NCBI GenBank assembly: GCA_001898255.1
Contig: MKTK01000038.1
Coordinates: 203,968-262,832, forward strand
Direction: 5' to 3'
DNA: 58,865 nt
From: Chryseobacterium sp. 39-10
Lineage (GTDB): Bacteria; Bacteroidota; Bacteroidia; Flavobacteriales; Weeksellaceae
Numbering within the stretch: position 1 is the first letter of the stretch; each line of letters starts with the position of its first letter. The notes under the pieces are model-generated. The model saw only the letters and a program-made list of their open reading frames with translations, made no database searches and was not told the DNA's origin. Shown here piece by piece: positions 17,158 to 25,437 of the stretch. Position numbers and translations under genes: made by a program.

Positions 17158-18150
17158 ATGAAAATAGCAGTGGTAGGCGCAACCGGAATGGTGGGCCAAG
17201 TGATGTTGAAAGTTTTGGAAGAAAGAAACTTCCCAGTAACAGAACTCATTCCTGTGGCCTCGGAAAAATCAGTGGGCAAGACCATTTCCTTTAAAGGAAA
17301 AGAATACGAAATCGTATCCATGCAAACGGCCATCGACCTGAAACCGCAAATCGCCATCTTCTCGGCAGGCGGAGGAACTTCGCTGGAGTATGCCCCGAAG
17401 TTTGCAGCAGTGGGAACAACCGTTATCGACAATTCCTCTGCATGGAGAATGGATCCCGATAAAAAACTGGTGGTTCCCGAAATCAATGCCGATGTATTGA
17501 CAAAAGAGGATAAAATTATTGCCAATCCTAATTGTTCCACCATTCAACTGGTGATGGTATTGAGTCCTTTGCATAAAAAATATGGACTGAAGCGCGTCAT
17601 TGTTTCTACCTATCAATCGGTAACTGGAACAGGGAAAAACGCCGTTGACCAATTAAATGCAGAAATTGCTGGAAACAAAGGATCCGCCAAAGTGTATCCT
17701 TATGAAATTTTCAAAAATGCGTTGCCACAGTGCGATGTTTTTGCTGAGGACGATTATACCAAAGAAGAAATTAAACTGATGAAAGAACCCAAAAAAATCA
17801 TGGGTGACGACAGCTTCAATCTCACGGCAACTGCGGTGCGCGTTCCGGTACAGGGTGGCCATTCAGAATCGGTGAATATCGAATTTGAAAATGATTTCGA
17901 CCTCGCCGAAGTAAGAGCAATTCTTGCGGCTACACCAGGCGTTGTGGTGATGGATGATGTCCAAAACAACATCTATCCCATGCCACTCTACTCCGAAGGT
18001 AAAGACGAGGTTTTTGTGGGCAGAATAAGAAGAGACCTGTCGCAGCCCAAATCTCTGAATTTATGGGTGGTTGCCGATAATCTCAGAAAAGGTGCGGCAA
18101 CCAATGCCGTACAGATCGCGGAGTATCTTGTTGCTGGCCAAATGGTGTAA
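17158..18150 (+). CDS. asd: Aspartate-semialdehyde dehydrogenase
   Basis: Makes aspartate semialdehyde for lysine/diaminopimelate, threonine and methionine synthesis. The N-terminal NADP motif is VVGATGMVGQV. The catalytic cysteine is Cys126 in NPNCSTIQ, followed by the 'VSTYQSVTGTGKNAVDQL' loop and the His-containing VPVQGGHSESV. Length of 330 residues is normal for the USG-1-like bacterial enzyme. A strong terminator follows at 18206-18231. Confidence 0.97.
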   Translation: MKIAVVGATGMVGQVMLKVLEERNFPVTELIPVASEKSVGKTISFKGKEYEIVSMQTAIDLKPQIAIFSAGGGTSLEYAPKFAAVGTTVIDNSSAWRMDPDKKLVVPEINADVLTKEDKIIANPNCSTIQLVMVLSPLHKKYGLKRVIVSTYQSVTGTGKNAVDQLNAEIAGNKGSAKVYPYEIFKNALPQCDVFAEDDYTKEEIKLMKEPKKIMGDDSFNLTATAVRVPVQGGHSESVNIEFENDFDLAEVRAILAATPGVVVMDDVQNNIYPMPLYSEGKDEVFVGRIRRDLSQPKSLNLWVVADNLRKGAATNAVQIAEYLVAGQMV

Positions 18151-18205
18151 CCAATTGATTACAAAAAGCCAAGGAATGAACAAAACCAATAAACTACTCC
18201 ATACC

Positions 18206-18231
18206 AATGCTCATTACGATGAGCATTTTTT
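18206..18231 (+). terminator. Terminator after asd
   Basis: Nine-base perfect stem (18206-18214 with 18219-18227), loop TACG, then a T-run. Confidence 0.85.
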
Positions 18232-18275
18232 ATGAATTAGAATGATGAAACTTTTTAACGAAACCCAATCAAACC

Positions 18276-19280
18276 GTGGCTAAATCAACTCAATCCAAAA
18301 ACAGTAATTTCGCATTTCAGAGAAATGTGGCGATTGTTGGCATTCTACTTTTTCTGGCAAAATTAGTCGCATGGCATTTAACCAATTCTGATGCCGTGTT
18401 TTCTGACGCCATGGAAAGCATTGTGAATATTATCGCAGCTTTCATGGGGCTTTACGCTTTATATCTGGCTGCAAAACCAAAAGACGTGGACCATCCCTAT
18501 GGACATGGCAAAGTAGAATTCGTCACCTCCGGAATTGAGGGTGCCCTCATCGTTTTTGCCGGCATCATCATCATTGTGCAAGCCATCGACTCCCTTTTGC
18601 AAGGCAACCAACCTAAAAAACTAGATTGGGGAATCCTGATTGTTGCGGCCACCGCAATCATTAATTATGTCATGGGATACATCTCCATTAAAAAGGGAAT
18701 TCGAGAAAACTCGTTGGTATTGCAAAGCTCTGGTAAACATTTGCAAAGCGATACCGTTACTACATTGGGCGTGGTGATGAGTTTAGTATTGGTTTATCTG
18801 ACCAAAGTTTTCTGGATTGACGCCGTAACGGCATTACTATTCGGTACCTATATCATTGTTGTGGGCTATAAAATCATCCGCAAATCGCTGAGCGGAATTA
18901 TGGATGAAGCCGATCTTGAAATGCTTGCAAGACTCGCCAACTTCCTGAACCAACACCGCCAACCGGAATGGATCGATATTCATAACATGCGCATCCAGCA
19001 GCACGGCAGCAAATTGCATATTGACGCGCACCTTACTTTACCTTGGTATTTTGAGCTGAGAAAAGCCCACGAGGAAATGGAAAAAATTTACCGCCTTATC
19101 GGAGAAAATACAGACAGAAACATTGAATTTAATTTTCATCTGGACGATTGCAAACCAACATCTTGCGAAATTTGTCAGCTGAGAGACTGTAAAGTGCGAC
19201 AAAAAGATTTTGTGAAAAGAATTGAATGGAATTCCCACAATATTTCGCAACTTAGAAAACATAATGTGCAGACAGAGTAA
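18276..19280 (+). CDS. Cation diffusion facilitator family metal exporter
   Basis: The 334-residue protein has the CDF layout of six membrane helices and a cytosolic C-terminal domain. Metal-site motifs are SDAMESIVN in helix 2 (Glu47 and Asn51 where zinc exporters usually have two Asp), HPYGHGK (73-79) and HLQSD in helix 5 (His155, Asp159). The tail carries four Cys (DDCKPTSCEICQLRDC), a possible soft-metal site. The start is a GTG at 18276; no in-frame ATG fits. Its stop abuts the convergent exosortase-associated gene with no gap. The metal is not predictable. Confidence 0.88.
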   Translation: MAKSTQSKNSNFAFQRNVAIVGILLFLAKLVAWHLTNSDAVFSDAMESIVNIIAAFMGLYALYLAAKPKDVDHPYGHGKVEFVTSGIEGALIVFAGIIIIVQAIDSLLQGNQPKKLDWGILIVAATAIINYVMGYISIKKGIRENSLVLQSSGKHLQSDTVTTLGVVMSLVLVYLTKVFWIDAVTALLFGTYIIVVGYKIIRKSLSGIMDEADLEMLARLANFLNQHRQPEWIDIHNMRIQQHGSKLHIDAHLTLPWYFELRKAHEEMEKIYRLIGENTDRNIEFNFHLDDCKPTSCEICQLRDCKVRQKDFVKRIEWNSHNISQLRKHNVQTE

Positions 19281-19718
19281 TCAGTTCCCTCTTGCTTGCA
19301 ATACTTTTCGATAATAGAAAGTAGGAACAATCAGCAACAATACCAATGGCTGAATGACAAAGCGACGCATGTAGAACGAAAACAAATACCCCACTTCAAA
19401 TTTTGTATGAATGCAATAGAGATAAAGCGGGAAAGTTATTGCAAATACAATCAGCATCAGCACAACCGCCTGTAAGGTCCATTGTTTATTGCTGAAGATA
19501 AACTGCACAATAAGCGCAGACAGCGCTACATTAATTCCAAAACGCACAAAATGACTGATAATCAGTTTTCCCCAATCAAAAGCGGGAAAAGAAGCGTGTC
19601 TATTGGCTTCGTGAAAATAATTCAGGAACGGATCATAGAACATCTGGTCTTCCAAAACCCTTACACTTATCAGCCCCACGATACCGAGCAGTATGATGAA
19701 CCAGTTAATTAATTTCAT
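19281..19718 (-). CDS. Exosortase F-associated membrane protein
   Basis: The 145-residue protein has about four membrane helices. It follows and overlaps the xrtF-like gene by 14 bases, and matches what I know of the flavobacterial exosortase F system-associated family in size, topology and position. No enzymatic motif is visible. It probably assists the exosortase in the inner membrane; that role is inference from constant pairing in the family. Confidence 0.75.
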   Translation of the reverse strand: MKLINWFIILLGIVGLISVRVLEDQMFYDPFLNYFHEANRHASFPAFDWGKLIISHFVRFGINVALSALIVQFIFSNKQWTLQAVVLMLIVFAITFPLYLYCIHTKFEVGYLFSFYMRRFVIQPLVLLLIVPTFYYRKVLQARGN

Positions 19719-20247
19719 TTTCAGTTCTCTTTAACGCAAAAAACTGAACCCAGATCAGCCAAAGTAAGACGATACTTCCGTATATAATAGCCGGAAAAAA
19801 ATAATCATGACCCACTTTGCTGTATTCAGGGTGATCGCTCAGCACAATATTCAAGCCCACAATTCTCGCGACATTCATCCCATGAAGCAGAACAATTCCG
19901 GCACCGGCAAAAAGGAAAGTGCGCATTCCCTTGTAAAAAGCAAAAACGAAAGCCACAAAAAGAATCATCACCGATATCGCATTGCACCCTTCCACCATGC
20001 GAGAAACATATTTTCCTTTCACATAAAACCAAGAAGTTTCCGCTGCCGGCTTACCGTCTACTAGGGCAGTGGTGTAGCCCAAACTGTTTTGGCAGTAAGC
20101 AACCTGTTTCGCCACCCATTCCGAAACCGGATCAAGTCCCTGATTTTTGAAACCATTCAAATAAAACTGATAACCCAACACCAAAACCACATAAATGATA
20201 ATGAAGCGAAGAAGGATTTTCAGCACCGGTTTGAAATCTTGAAACAT
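19705..20247 (-). CDS. xrtF: Exosortase family transpeptidase-like protein XrtF
   Basis: Exosortases are multi-helix cysteine proteases thought to cleave C-terminal sorting signals in the inner membrane. From the ATG at 20247 the protein has 180 residues, with the catalytic triad visible as Cys88 (RMVEGCNAIS), Arg128 (NVARIVGLN) and His147 (GHDYFFPAI). Size and sequence fit XrtF of flavobacteria. An open frame extends upstream to 20391, but TATTTTTG four bases before ATG 20247 fixes this start. No candidate substrate with a C-terminal tripartite signal was seen in the window. Confidence 0.88.
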   Translation of the reverse strand: MFQDFKPVLKILLRFIIIYVVLVLGYQFYLNGFKNQGLDPVSEWVAKQVAYCQNSLGYTTALVDGKPAAETSWFYVKGKYVSRMVEGCNAISVMILFVAFVFAFYKGMRTFLFAGAGIVLLHGMNVARIVGLNIVLSDHPEYSKVGHDYFFPAIIYGSIVLLWLIWVQFFALKRTENEIN

Positions 20248-20251
20248 GCTG

Positions 20252-20259
20252 CAAAAATA
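20252..20259 (-). promoter_or_regulatory. -7 box of xrtF, leaderless start
   Basis: TATTTTTG, then CAGC, then ATG 20247, all on the minus strand. Confidence 0.65.
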
Positions 20260-20376
20260 CTTATTTAATTCAAATTCATCCATCTTAAAAAATATTTTAA
20301 TACCTTCGTGATCATAATTACCCCTGGAAAAACCGCACTTCCATTTCATCAAAAAAACCGTCACCCGAAAACGACA

Positions 20377-21396
20377 ATGAGCGAAAAACAAGCATTATCA
20401 TTCTTTGAAACTTTCACGGGAAAAACGGCCGACCTTTTTAGGGCACTTCCGCAAAGCGGCTCATCTCGAAAAAATTTTGTAGCGGAAAGTGCTGGAAAAA
20501 CCTACATTCTGACAGAAAACGGGAATCTTGCCGAGAACGAGAGCTTCTTCTATTTCTCGACTATTTTTACGCAGCTAAAGCTAAATACACCCAAAATTTT
20601 GAGTGTTTCGGATGATCGTACAATGTATATCCAAGATTTTTTAGGTTCCAAGACGTTGTCAGAACTCATTCATGAAGAGGGTTTATCAGAAAATGTAAAG
20701 TCCCTCATCAGAAAATCTTTGCTTCAACTTTACACCCTGCAAACCAGAACCAAAAATGTAATCGACTGGTCGCAAACCTTTGAATACGAATCGTATAATC
20801 AATTGCCCATTACCAATGATCTTTTCTATTTTAAAAGTTTCATTGCCGACGTACTGGAAATTCCTTATCACAAGTCGACTTTACTCAAGGAGTTCAAGGT
20901 TATCACTAAAACTATCGAAGACTTGCAACCCAAGGGATTAATGATTCGGGATTTTCAGTCAAGAAACATCATGGTACAGCAAAACGACGTGTATTTCATC
21001 GACTACCAATCTGCCATGTTAGGTCCTTTGATGTACGATGTTGTTTCGTTTCTTTTCCAGGCAAAAGCCAATTTCCCCGGTAGTTTTAGAGATGAAATGC
21101 TGAACTATTATTACGGATTATGGCCCGATGAAGAAACACAGCTTGAATTAAAAAATGCAACAAAGCCCCTACAACTTATTCGCTTTCTGCAAGTTTTGGG
21201 CGCGTATGGTTTTCGGGGATTAATTCAGCGAAAAAATCACTTCATCGCAAGCATGGAACAGGGAATAGAAAACCTTTACCAATTTGCGGAACAATGGGAT
21301 GAGATGAAAAATTATCCGGAACTGCATTCAGTTATACGGCATTTACAATCGGAAACGATTCAACATAAAATTAAAGAAATACTAGCCCATCAATAA
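20377..21396 (+). CDS. amgK: AmgK-like amino-sugar anomeric kinase (aminoglycoside phosphotransferase fold)
   Basis: In the pseudomonad AmgK/MurU pathway AmgK phosphorylates the 1-position of N-acetylmuramate and N-acetylglucosamine freed from peptidoglycan. The 339-residue protein has the catalytic loop MIRDFQSRNIMV and the metal-binding 'VYFIDYQSAMLGPLMYDVVS' segment, both close to AmgK. The frame also opens at a GTG (20308), but that GTG lies in a promoter-like TACCTTCG box, so ATG 20377 is preferred. It heads a tight operon with a RapZ-like domain, MurU and a LOG protein, which strongly supports the call. Confidence 0.85.
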   Translation: MSEKQALSFFETFTGKTADLFRALPQSGSSRKNFVAESAGKTYILTENGNLAENESFFYFSTIFTQLKLNTPKILSVSDDRTMYIQDFLGSKTLSELIHEEGLSENVKSLIRKSLLQLYTLQTRTKNVIDWSQTFEYESYNQLPITNDLFYFKSFIADVLEIPYHKSTLLKEFKVITKTIEDLQPKGLMIRDFQSRNIMVQQNDVYFIDYQSAMLGPLMYDVVSFLFQAKANFPGSFRDEMLNYYYGLWPDEETQLELKNATKPLQLIRFLQVLGAYGFRGLIQRKNHFIASMEQGIENLYQFAEQWDEMKNYPELHSVIRHLQSETIQHKIKEILAHQ

Positions 21397-21411
21397 AAAT
21401 GGGTAAAAAAC

Positions 21412-21828
21412 ATGAGCACACCTTTAAAAATAGAGATCCACAGTTTTTCGTATAAAAAAGGAGGAATCCCGAAAGACAGTTCCGGAAATGGCGGGGGCTT
21501 TACCTTCGATTGTCGCGGCATCCTGAATCCCGGAAGAATTGATGAGTACAAACAGCAAACCGGCTGCGACACGGCGGTACAAGAATATCTGGAAACAAAA
21601 ACCAAAATGCCTGATTTTCTTGAACTGATCAAAAAATTGGTATCCATCAATATCGATAATTACCTGGAGCGTGGTTTCGAAAATTTACAGATCAACTTTG
21701 GTTGCACCGGCGGACAACACCGGTCGGTTTATGCTGCCGAAAAAATAGCGCAATTTATTCGCAACACCTATCCGCAAGCGGAAGTAAGCATCCGCCACGA
21801 TGAACAGCCACAACTTAACCAACATTAG
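21412..21828 (+). CDS. Stand-alone RapZ C-terminal-domain protein
   Basis: The 138-residue protein matches only the C-terminal half of RapZ, the domain that in Escherichia coli binds glucosamine-6-phosphate and the small RNAs GlmY/GlmZ. Shared motifs are FSYKKGGIP, FTFDCRGILNPGR and the phosphate-site loop GCTGGQHRSVY (97-107). The N-terminal nucleotide-binding kinase-like domain is absent. It lies between the AmgK and MurU genes, 15 and 6 bases away, so a role tied to amino-sugar phosphates is likely. Sensor, regulator or enzyme cannot be told apart from sequence. Confidence 0.9.
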   Translation: MSTPLKIEIHSFSYKKGGIPKDSSGNGGGFTFDCRGILNPGRIDEYKQQTGCDTAVQEYLETKTKMPDFLELIKKLVSINIDNYLERGFENLQINFGCTGGQHRSVYAAEKIAQFIRNTYPQAEVSIRHDEQPQLNQH

Positions 21829-21834
21829 CCAAGG

Positions 21835-22548
21835 ATGAAAGCATTGATCTTTGCTGCTGGTAAAGGAACCCGGCTAAAACCGTTTACTGATCACCATCCC
21901 AAAGCGTTGGCCTTGGTGAACGGCATTCCACTTCTTGAAAGAAACATCAAATACCTGCAGGGTTTTGGCATCAACGATTTCGTTATCAATGTACATCACT
22001 TCGGTGAGCAGATCATCAGTTTCTTAAAAGCCCATGATAACTTTGGCGCCACAATTGAAATTTCTGATGAAAAGAATGAGCTTCTGGAAACCGGAGGTGG
22101 CTTATTGTACGCCAGGAGATTACTGGATCTGGGAGAAGATTTCCTCATCATGAATGCCGATATCCTTACCGATCTTGATCTGAACCCTTTACTGAAATTT
22201 CATCGCGAAGAAAAAGTTTTTGTTACTTTAGCCGTTTCTAACCGAAAAAGTTCGCGCAAATTACTGTTTGATGAAAAGATGGTGCTGAAGGGATGGAGGA
22301 ACGTGGAGACCGGTGAACAGAGGTTAGCTGCATTTGATGACGGATTTAATGCTTTGGCATTTAGTGGAATACACTGCGTGAATCCGGCAATCTTTAACAA
22401 AATAAAACGAACAGGAAAGTTTTCAATAATGGAAGAATACCTCGATTTGATGATGACCGAAAAAATTAGGGGCTATGAGCATTCTTCATTGCTAATCGAT
22501 GTGGGAAGACCCGAATCGGTGGTGGAAGCTGAAAAATATTTTACATAA
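21835..22548 (+). CDS. murU: MurU-like N-acetylmuramate-1-phosphate uridylyltransferase
   Basis: The 237-residue nucleotidyltransferase begins with the NTP-binding signature MKALIFAAGKGTRLKPFT and has PKALALVNGIPLLE, the sugar-binding LLETGGGLLYARRLL and the metal-binding NADIL motif. Length fits MurU rather than the longer GlmU or RmlA. Working with AmgK it would make UDP-MurNAc directly from recycled sugar, bypassing the fosfomycin-sensitive MurA step. The next gene starts four bases after its stop. Confidence 0.85.
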   Translation: MKALIFAAGKGTRLKPFTDHHPKALALVNGIPLLERNIKYLQGFGINDFVINVHHFGEQIISFLKAHDNFGATIEISDEKNELLETGGGLLYARRLLDLGEDFLIMNADILTDLDLNPLLKFHREEKVFVTLAVSNRKSSRKLLFDEKMVLKGWRNVETGEQRLAAFDDGFNALAFSGIHCVNPAIFNKIKRTGKFSIMEEYLDLMMTEKIRGYEHSSLLIDVGRPESVVEAEKYFT

Positions 22549-22552
22549 TACC

Positions 22553-23311
22553 ATGGCAAAAATACGTCGCTCAAAAGGCACTACCGAAGAAATTGAAAAA
22601 TCCGATTTCGAAATCGATCAACGGGTGCAAAGCTCATTTAAAGAAAAAACGTGGGACGAAACCGTTACCAAAGACAGTTGGATGGTTTTCAAAATCATGT
22701 CGGAATTCGTGGACGGTTATGAGCGGCTCGCAAGAATTGGCCCGTGCGTTTCGATTTTTGGTTCGGCTCGCTTAAAAACGACCGATCATTACTATACGAT
22801 GGCCGTTGATATTGCAGAAAAGATTACCGAAATTGGTTTTGGAGTCATCACAGGAGGCGGACCGGGTATTATGGAAGCAGGCAACAAAGGCGCGCGAAAA
22901 GGAGGAGGAAAATCAATTGGTTTGAATATTGAACTCCCTTTCGAGCAGCATTTCAACCCGTTTATTGACAAAGGTTACAGCATGGATTTCGATTATTTCT
23001 TTGTTCGAAAAGTGATGTTTGTCAAGTATTCACAAGGATTTATCGTGATGCCGGGTGGTTTCGGCACTTTGGACGAATTGATGGAAGCCATGACTTTAAT
23101 TCAGACCAACAAGATTGGAAGGTTTCCCATTGTCTTGGTCGGAAGCCAGTTTTGGAACGGATTACTCGACTGGTTCAAGGATACTTTACTCACCAATGGC
23201 ATGATTGCCGAACATGATCTCAACTTATACCGAGTGGTGGATACTGCAGAAGATGCGGTGGCCCACATCAAGGCATTTTATGATAAATACACCGTCAATG
23301 TTAATTTTTAG
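22553..23311 (+). CDS. LOG family protein (nucleoside-5'-monophosphate phosphoribohydrolase)
   Basis: The 252-residue Rossmann-fold protein carries the two LOG motifs, GGGPGIMEAGNKGA and PGGFGTLDE, which in characterised members cleave cytokinin or other nucleotide 5'-monophosphates to base and ribose-5-phosphate. The start is ATG 22553; the longer open frame runs into murU. It is the last gene of the amgK operon by spacing; a functional link to cell-wall recycling is not established. Confidence 0.9.
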   Translation: MAKIRRSKGTTEEIEKSDFEIDQRVQSSFKEKTWDETVTKDSWMVFKIMSEFVDGYERLARIGPCVSIFGSARLKTTDHYYTMAVDIAEKITEIGFGVITGGGPGIMEAGNKGARKGGGKSIGLNIELPFEQHFNPFIDKGYSMDFDYFFVRKVMFVKYSQGFIVMPGGFGTLDELMEAMTLIQTNKIGRFPIVLVGSQFWNGLLDWFKDTLLTNGMIAEHDLNLYRVVDTAEDAVAHIKAFYDKYTVNVNF

Positions 23312-23351
23312 TTGGCATATTATTTGAGTCCATAGCAATACAAATTACGAG

Positions 23352-23822
23352 ATGAAAAAGTTTTTATATTTTTTAGGAGTGGCAACCACTTTATTGATGA
23401 TGAGTTTTGGCATCGCTGATTTTTACTCTTCAATGACGAAAGTTGACTATGTGGAAGGAAGCAAAACGCTAAAGTTCACTACCAAAATGAATACCTCACA
23501 TATAGCGGACGCCATTAAGATCAACCCCAACACGGCAGGTTTTGAAGCGGAAGTAAAAAAATATGTCAACAACAATTTCGACCTGTATGTCAATGGCAGT
23601 TCTAAGGTATTGACTTTTACAGGTAGCCAGGTGAATGGAGAGTCCGTATGGGTTTATTTTGAATCGGCTGGGGTTACTGATATTAGCACGCTTAAGATTA
23701 AAAATACAATTTTGCTCAGTACTTTTCCTAAGCAGATCAACATGGTCAATATTGCGTACAAGGGCAACCAAAAAACCATGAATTTCCAGCGCGGTAAAGA
23801 AGTGAACGAAGTGAGTTTTTAA
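23352..23822 (+). CDS. DUF6702-like exported protein
   Basis: The 156-residue protein has an N-terminal hydrophobic signal (about residues 4-22) and then a beta-rich domain beginning 'FYSSMTKVDYVEGSKTLKFT' with 'KMNTSHIADAI'. I associate this pattern with a small Bacteroidota family of unknown function, usually tagged DUF6702; confidence in the exact label is moderate. A perfect terminator follows at 23846. Confidence 0.6.
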   Translation: MKKFLYFLGVATTLLMMSFGIADFYSSMTKVDYVEGSKTLKFTTKMNTSHIADAIKINPNTAGFEAEVKKYVNNNFDLYVNGSSKVLTFTGSQVNGESVWVYFESAGVTDISTLKIKNTILLSTFPKQINMVNIAYKGNQKTMNFQRGKEVNEVSF

Positions 23823-23845
23823 ATTACAATTGTTAAAACAAATAT

Positions 23846-23876
23846 AACCTGCAATTAATAGTTGCAGGTTTTTTTT
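23846..23876 (+). terminator. Terminator after the DUF6702-like gene
   Basis: Nine-base perfect stem AACCTGCAA (23846-23854) with TTGCAGGTT (23862-23870), then eight T's. The rest of 23877-24030 shows nothing I can interpret. Confidence 0.9.
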
Positions 23877-24030
23877 GAACTTCATCTAATGCACATCAAA
23901 AAATAGAGTTCTGATTCATGATTCTTATATACCAAACAACTTTGATTTGAATTTCGGTTCAATTTAACAGATGAATGGTAGAAAGCAACCTAATTTTAAA
24001 AGATTCTCTTTCGATGAAGGTCGTTTGGAA

Positions 24031-24068
24031 AAAATAAAAACCGCTTCAGAAATTAATCTAAAGCGGTT
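24031..24068 (-). terminator. Terminator of the TonB receptor/DUF5689 operon
   Basis: AACCGCTT (24039-24046) pairs with AAGCGGTT (24061-24068); read on the minus strand the stem ends in a T-rich run. Confidence 0.8.
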
Positions 24069-24088
24069 GATTTTTAGTAATTAGTTCT

Positions 24089-25411
24089 TTATTTATACCC
24101 TTTCACTTTTACATTGTCAATCTCCCAAGAGGAAGCTGCTCCTGCTGCGTTGGTATATTTGAATGCGATTCTTACTGTTTTATTGACATAAGATTTTAAG
24201 CTTACATTACCCGAGAAAACAAATCCGGCGAAAGCATTCATATCGGTATCAAAAGTAGCATCTAGCTTAGTCCAATTTAAGCTACTTGGATTTCCACCGC
24301 TATAAGCATCAGTTGTGATGTACAACTCTAAAGGATTTCCGTTATAACGGCCATCCGATTCAAAGCTCACTGCTGCATCTGTAAAGGTTGAAAGGTCGAC
24401 TGGTTTTGAAATCAGCCAGTCTTCATTTACGCCCCCAAATCCGTTCATCAGTGCAGACGGCGCCGGATTACCAAAATTGGTAGCAATACCCCAAACCTGG
24501 GCACCAGCTACACTATAGGCAGTCCAGCCGTTGGTGGTAAAGTTGGTGAAACCTTCATTAAGAACATATTGTGGTTTTGGATTTTTAAAATCAACATCTT
24601 TCAGACTTCTGATCAACATTTGCCAGTTGCTGTTATATCGACTAACAACGAAAGTAAGTGTTCCCATGGTGTTTGGGATCAGCTCTGATCCGAAGTTGGC
24701 AAATCCAGAATTTCTGATAACCGCTGATCCACCCGTTTCATCAAGAATTGCACGGTCGGTATCTTGTCCGGTACCTGATACATATTCTATATACTTTTTA
24801 CCTACTACATCATCGGCAAAGTGCACATCAGGAACTTGTACCAATGTATTGATATTGACAGGATTTTTAGCTTCCGTTAAGCTGGCCAATACTTTTGGCA
24901 CCAATTTCACGATGTCTAATGTATTACCATTGCATACGCCAGCAACGTATCTTGATAATAATGATGCCGGAATTCTACCAATCGCATAGGTTGGGTCAAC
25001 AGCGCCAATTTTCACAGCACCTCTGTCTAGACCTAATCTTAATCCTTTTGCATTGATTCTAATGTGGGCGCCCACCGGATAATCAGCGTAGTTGCTTGCA
25101 CGATCAACCTCAATCTGCAAACCTGCAGTAGGGTTTTCTGGTTTATCTTGAAAAGAAATAGTTTTGTAGAAATTACCATTCTCATCAGACGAAACCACAT
25201 ATCCGTCAAAAATTTTATCCTCGGTGATTAAAACATATCCTGTTGTAGGTGCTAACGCTTTAAAATCTGCAAGTGAAATATTCGCTGCGTCAAACTTGTT
25301 GGCACAGTTGATCGGCGGGGTATCCCACTCGTCTTTATTTACACAAGAACTTAAAGTAAGTGCTGTACCTGCAATTACCAAAGCTGTTTTGAAATAATTC
25401 CTGAAATTCAT
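24089..25411 (-). CDS. DUF5689 lipoprotein with C-terminal choice-of-anchor J-like domain
   Basis: The 440-residue protein has a lipobox TLSSC, so it is lipid-anchored, probably at the outer membrane. Residues of about 45-280 match DUF5689: strands such as 'GYVVSSDENGNFYKTISFQD' and 'AGLQIEV...' recall OB-fold domains found in extracellular nucleases such as ExeM. The C-terminal part ('LNEGFTNFTTNGWTAYSV', 'VNEDWLISKPVDLS', 'SSWEIDNVKVKGYK') is a jelly-roll-like choice-of-anchor J domain, often carbohydrate or surface binding. It directly follows the TonB receptor gene (26 bases) and is divergent from an endonuclease-like gene. Confidence 0.82.
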   Translation of the reverse strand: MNFRNYFKTALVIAGTALTLSSCVNKDEWDTPPINCANKFDAANISLADFKALAPTTGYVLITEDKIFDGYVVSSDENGNFYKTISFQDKPENPTAGLQIEVDRASNYADYPVGAHIRINAKGLRLGLDRGAVKIGAVDPTYAIGRIPASLLSRYVAGVCNGNTLDIVKLVPKVLASLTEAKNPVNINTLVQVPDVHFADDVVGKKYIEYVSGTGQDTDRAILDETGGSAVIRNSGFANFGSELIPNTMGTLTFVVSRYNSNWQMLIRSLKDVDFKNPKPQYVLNEGFTNFTTNGWTAYSVAGAQVWGIATNFGNPAPSALMNGFGGVNEDWLISKPVDLSTFTDAAVSFESDGRYNGNPLELYITTDAYSGGNPSSLNWTKLDATFDTDMNAFAGFVFSGNVSLKSYVNKTVRIAFKYTNAAGAASSWEIDNVKVKGYK

Positions 25412-25437
25412 TGTATTTTGTTTTTTCTTGTTAATAA

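Noticed and set aside
20308..20376. Longer N terminus of the AmgK-like protein from GTG 20308
   Set aside because: The GTG belongs to a promoter-like box (TACCTTCG) and the extra residues do not look like a kinase N terminus.
20248..20391. N-terminal extension of XrtF up to 20391
   Set aside because: It spans the promoter region of xrtF and is not membrane-like; TATTTTTG-CAGC-ATG supports the start at 20247.
23877..24030. Possible small RNA or gene between the DUF6702-like and DUF5689 genes
   Set aside because: The stretch lies between two terminators and has no convincing open frame, promoter plus terminator pair, or tRNA-like fold that I could support.
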